DNA of 61,208 nucleotides, from positions 56,224 to 117,431 of the forward strand of contig JAUJMS010000001.1 of NCBI GenBank assembly GCA_030446745.1, in the 5' to 3' direction. This stretch comes from Egibacteraceae bacterium. Its GTDB lineage: Bacteria > Actinomycetota > Nitriliruptoria > Euzebyales > Egibacteraceae. Shown in pieces: positions 58,730 through 61,208 of the stretch. Made by a program: the position numbers and the translations under genes. Under the pieces are notes generated by a model that searched no databases, had not been told where the DNA came from, and saw only the letters and a program-made list of their open reading frames with translations. How positions within the stretch are numbered: the first letter of the stretch is position 1; each line of letters starts with the position of its first letter.

Positions 58730-59890
58730 TCAGCGCACCGCCGCGGCGGGCTGGTCGGCCGCGGCCGCGAGCATCGCCTCGAACCGCCGCACGACGACCG
58801 GCCACGCGTAGCGCGCCGCGACGTGCGCGCGGCCGGCGGCGCCCATGACGGCGCGCCGTCCGGGGTCGGCGAGCAGCGCCACCACCGCCGCGGCGACCGC
58901 GGCCGACGACGTCCCGTCCACGACCGTGCCGGTCGCCCCGTCGACAAGCGCCTCCGGTGCGCCGCCGGAGCGCCCGGCGACCACGGGCACGCCGCACGCC
59001 TGCGCCTCGAGGTAGACGATGCCCAGTCCCTCGACGTCGAGGCCGGCGAGCCGTGTCCGACACGGCATTGCGAACACGTCCGCGGCGGCGTGGTACGCGG
59101 GCAGATCGGTCCACGCGACCGAGCCGGCGAAGGTGACGTCGCGCTGCAGGCCAAGCGTTGCGACCCGCCGGCGCAGCCGGTCGGCCAGCGGCCCGTTGCC
59201 GGCCAGCAGCAGGTGCGCGCCGGGAACGCGGCGGCGGACCTGCGGCCATGCCTCGACGAGGACGTCGTGGCCCTTGCGTGCCACCATGCGTCCGAGGCAC
59301 AGCACCAGCGGCTGGTCGCGGGCCAGACCGTGGCGCCGGCGCACCGCGTCGCCGGGGGCGTCCGGGGTGAACGCCGCAGTGTCGACACCCGGCGGCACGA
59401 AGTGCACCGTCGTCGTCGGCGCCACCCACGGCGTCAGCGCCCGCCCGGTGAACTCGCTGATCACCCCGACCGCCGCCAGCCCGCGCAGCGCACGGCGCAC
59501 CAGCGGTCCGGCGCCGATCCGCACGAGACCGGCTTCGTGGCCGTGGGTCAGCGCGACGCACGGCACGGGCAGCGCCGCCGCCAGCTCCCCGAGCGGCCAC
59601 GCCGCCCCGAACACGACGACGTCGGCGCGGTGGCTGGCGATCTCGGCGCGGACGACGCGCGCGAGCGCCGGCGTCGGAAGCAGCGGCCGGCGCCCGACGC
59701 GCCGCACCGGGTACGGCAACGTCCGGTCGGCGGCGGCGGCGTCGGGCACCGAGGGCGCGATCACCCGCGTCGCCGCAGGGTCGGACCGTGCCAGCAGGTT
59801 GCCGACGAACTGCTCGATGCCGCCGCTGCGGGGCGGGAGGTCGTTGGTGACCCACAGCACCCGCCGCGCCGCCTGCGTCACAGGGGCCAT
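58730..59890 (-). CDS. pimB: GT4 mannosyltransferase, PimB-like
   Basis: A 386-residue GT-B enzyme matching PimB (second mannosyltransferase of phosphatidylinositol mannoside synthesis) along its length: WVTNDLPPRSGGIEQFVGNL, THGHEAGL, PPGVDTAAFTPD, LCLGRMVARKGHDVLVEA, and ADVFAMPCRTRLAGLDVEGLGIVYLEAQACGVPVVAG with the E-x7-E motif. It transfers mannose from GDP-mannose to the inositol O6 of PIM1 on the inner membrane face. This implies PIM-type glycolipids in the envelope. The ATG at 59890 overlaps the protease gene by 13 bp; the GTG at 59881 would give a classic 4-bp GTGA overlap instead. PimA is not in view. Confidence 0.88.
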   Translation of the reverse strand: MAPVTQAARRVLWVTNDLPPRSGGIEQFVGNLLARSDPAATRVIAPSVPDAAAADRTLPYPVRRVGRRPLLPTPALARVVRAEIASHRADVVVFGAAWPLGELAAALPVPCVALTHGHEAGLVRIGAGPLVRRALRGLAAVGVISEFTGRALTPWVAPTTTVHFVPPGVDTAAFTPDAPGDAVRRRHGLARDQPLVLCLGRMVARKGHDVLVEAWPQVRRRVPGAHLLLAGNGPLADRLRRRVATLGLQRDVTFAGSVAWTDLPAYHAAADVFAMPCRTRLAGLDVEGLGIVYLEAQACGVPVVAGRSGGAPEALVDGATGTVVDGTSSAAVAAAVVALLADPGRRAVMGAAGRAHVAARYAWPVVVRRFEAMLAAAADQPAAAVR

Positions 59891-61131
59891 CGCCGTGTCA
59901 TCGTCAGGCGCGCGACCGCCGCCGGGTGGGTCGCCCACAGCGCGGTCGCCCAGCCCGGCGGCGCCGGCTCGCTCAGGTTGGCCCGCGTCAGTCCTTCCTG
60001 CAGCCGCGCATAGACGTCAGGCGCCGCGGTGAGATCGAGCGCGGCCAGGTCGGCGGCGGCCTCCGCCCGACGGCTGACCCAGTTCTGCAGCGGCAGTGCC
60101 GCAAGGGTCAGGGCGACGACGATGGCGAGCACGACCGGCGCGGCACGCGGGTCGGTTACGTTGCGTTGCCGACCGCGGCGGGTCCGGGCGCGGGTGACCG
60201 CCGCGACGGTGTAGGCGACGACGACGGCGCCCGCGCCGGCGAACAGTCCCTGGCGCCACAGGTCGGCGTGTCGGTCGTGGCCGAGCTCGTGGGCGACGAC
60301 GGCCGCGACCTCCGCTGGCGGCCGCTGCGCCACCAGCGTGTCGTAGAGCACGACGCGCCGGGTCGTACCCAGCCCGGACACGTAGGCGTTCTGCCGCGTC
60401 GTGCGGCGGCTGGCATCCGCGACGAGGAGCGCGTCGATCCCGCCGCCGGCGCGGGCGACGACCCGCTCGACTGCCGCACGGACCGGACCGTCGGGCAGCG
60501 GTCGCGTCGAGAACTGCAGCGGTTCGAGCACCAGTGGCGCGGCGAAGGTGACCGCGATGCCGAGCACGGCGCCGGCCAAGCCGGCGACCGGCGGCCACGC
60601 GCGCGGCAACCGCCGCGCAAGCGCGACGGCGCCGGCGACGACGACGGCCACAGCGAGCCAGCTCGGAGCGCGGGTGGCCAACCAGTCGTAGGCCCAGCCG
60701 GCGAGGCCCTGGGTTCGCAGACCGAACGCGCCCTCGTGGACGAACGTCGCCCAAAACTCCAGCGGCACGAGGACGACGTCGGTGGCGACGACCACCGCGG
60801 TGACGGCGGCCGCCGCGGCACGCGCCGGGCGGTGCTCCCCCACGGCGGCGACGATGCGACCGGTCAGGCGCCGCCCTGCGGGCGTGAACGCGGCGGCGCA
60901 CGCGACGCCGACGCGCACCGCGACCCGGGCGAGCCCGGCGACGTACAGCGGCGAACGGAACGCGGCGGCGCGGGAGAGGTAGGCGTCGTCGAACCACGCC
61001 CCGGCCGGCAGCGGCGCGCCGACATCCGGGGCGAGCGGACGGGCGATCTCGGCAACCAGGCCGGCGACGACCGTGGTGCCGGCCAGCAGGTGGGCGACCG
61101 TGAGCCAACGGTCGCGCCCGGCGAGCACCAT
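59878..61131 (-). CDS. M48 family membrane metalloprotease (Ste24/HtpX-like)
   Basis: A 417-residue polytopic membrane protein. Zinc ligands are in VVAHELGHDRH (about residue 280), and the third ligand Glu is in RRAEAAADLAAL. The NAYVSGLGTTRRVVLYDTL segment is the usual preceding strand of M48 proteases. Hydrophobic helices flank the catalytic part (VVLVPLEFWATFVHEGAFG; LAGAVLGIAVTFAAPLV; AVVVAYTVAAV). Relatives clip membrane or prenylated proteins. A TAGCAT box lies 7 nt before the ATG, indicating a leaderless start. It is coupled to pimB through overlapping ends. Confidence 0.88.
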   Translation of the reverse strand: MVLAGRDRWLTVAHLLAGTTVVAGLVAEIARPLAPDVGAPLPAGAWFDDAYLSRAAAFRSPLYVAGLARVAVRVGVACAAAFTPAGRRLTGRIVAAVGEHRPARAAAAAVTAVVVATDVVLVPLEFWATFVHEGAFGLRTQGLAGWAYDWLATRAPSWLAVAVVVAGAVALARRLPRAWPPVAGLAGAVLGIAVTFAAPLVLEPLQFSTRPLPDGPVRAAVERVVARAGGGIDALLVADASRRTTRQNAYVSGLGTTRRVVLYDTLVAQRPPAEVAAVVAHELGHDRHADLWRQGLFAGAGAVVVAYTVAAVTRARTRRGRQRNVTDPRAAPVVLAIVVALTLAALPLQNWVSRRAEAAADLAALDLTAAPDVYARLQEGLTRANLSEPAPPGWATALWATHPAAVARLTMTRRWPL

Positions 61132-61138
61132 GCGTTCG

Positions 61139-61144
61139 ATGCTA
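61139..61144 (-). promoter_or_regulatory. -10 box of a leaderless promoter for the M48 protease gene
   Basis: TAGCAT on the minus strand matches TANNNT, with 7 nt (CGAACGC) to the ATG at 61131 and no ribosome-binding site. The last 64 bases of the window hold nothing else recognised. Confidence 0.5.
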
Positions 61145-61208
61145 TCGGCGGCCGCGGTTACGTCGGGGGCGCCTCGCGCGGCGCGGGCGTCTGGCGCCGC
61201 GCCGACCG

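Overview
The window comes from a very high-GC bacterium. Its genes point to Actinomycetota: a CGYC mycoredoxin (mycothiol chemistry), a PimB-type mannosyltransferase, lysine 6-aminotransferase beside an Lrp regulator, the GlgE/TreS/Mak/GlgB set, an alpha-glucan phosphorylase with an N-terminal DUF3417-like region, and a 13E12-type HNH nuclease. Class-level placement is not possible from the sequence alone. No rRNA, tRNA, CRISPR array, insertion sequence or integrase was seen.

Region 1 (1-6096, plus strand) is a tightly coupled cluster: the end of an ABC export ATPase, a CDP-alcohol phosphotransferase with a detached DUF5941-like partner, a LicC-like nucleotidyltransferase, an sn-glycerol-1-phosphate dehydrogenase-like enzyme, a second CDP-alcohol phosphotransferase and a family 2 glycosyltransferase. 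Together they look like a pathway that makes, activates, transfers and exports a polyol-phosphate-containing lipid or wall polymer. This is the best candidate for an undescribed system here.

Region 2 (6098-24763) is mostly housekeeping: a PIG-V-like mannosyltransferase, mycoredoxin, glutamate synthase large subunit, an ABC exporter with an ABC-F ATPase, a PgpH-like HD phosphodiesterase, a fused 2-oxoacid dehydrogenase E1, and a lysine catabolism pair (lat and a piperideine-6-carboxylate dehydrogenase-like gene) divergent from an Lrp/AsnC regulator.

Region 3 (24738-49285) is a dense alpha-glucan and trehalose island. It holds a GH13 glucosidase, glgP, glgE, treS, mak, glgB, treZ, a GlgM/GlgA-like GT4, treY (interrupted by a one-base frameshift) and glgX. 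NYN, Uma2, molybdopterin oxidoreductase, DUF2254, DedA and hypothetical genes are interspersed. The intact genes support TreS-Mak-GlgE-GlgB glucan synthesis and GlgP/GlgX breakdown; the TreY-TreZ trehalose route looks broken in this assembly.

Region 4 (49378-61208) has an MFS transporter with a gluconokinase-like kinase, then a small foreign-looking patch (about 52700-55740) with a frameshifted DUF222-HNH nuclease and a PD-(D/E)XK-like protein paired with a winged-helix (DUF7669-like) protein. An AcuI-like reductase, a FadD15-like acyl-CoA synthetase, PimB and an M48 protease follow.

Several genes have a TANNNT box 6-8 nt before the start codon and no Shine-Dalgarno, which suggests leaderless transcripts. 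Strong nested stem-loops lie upstream of gltB and between treY and its downstream neighbour.
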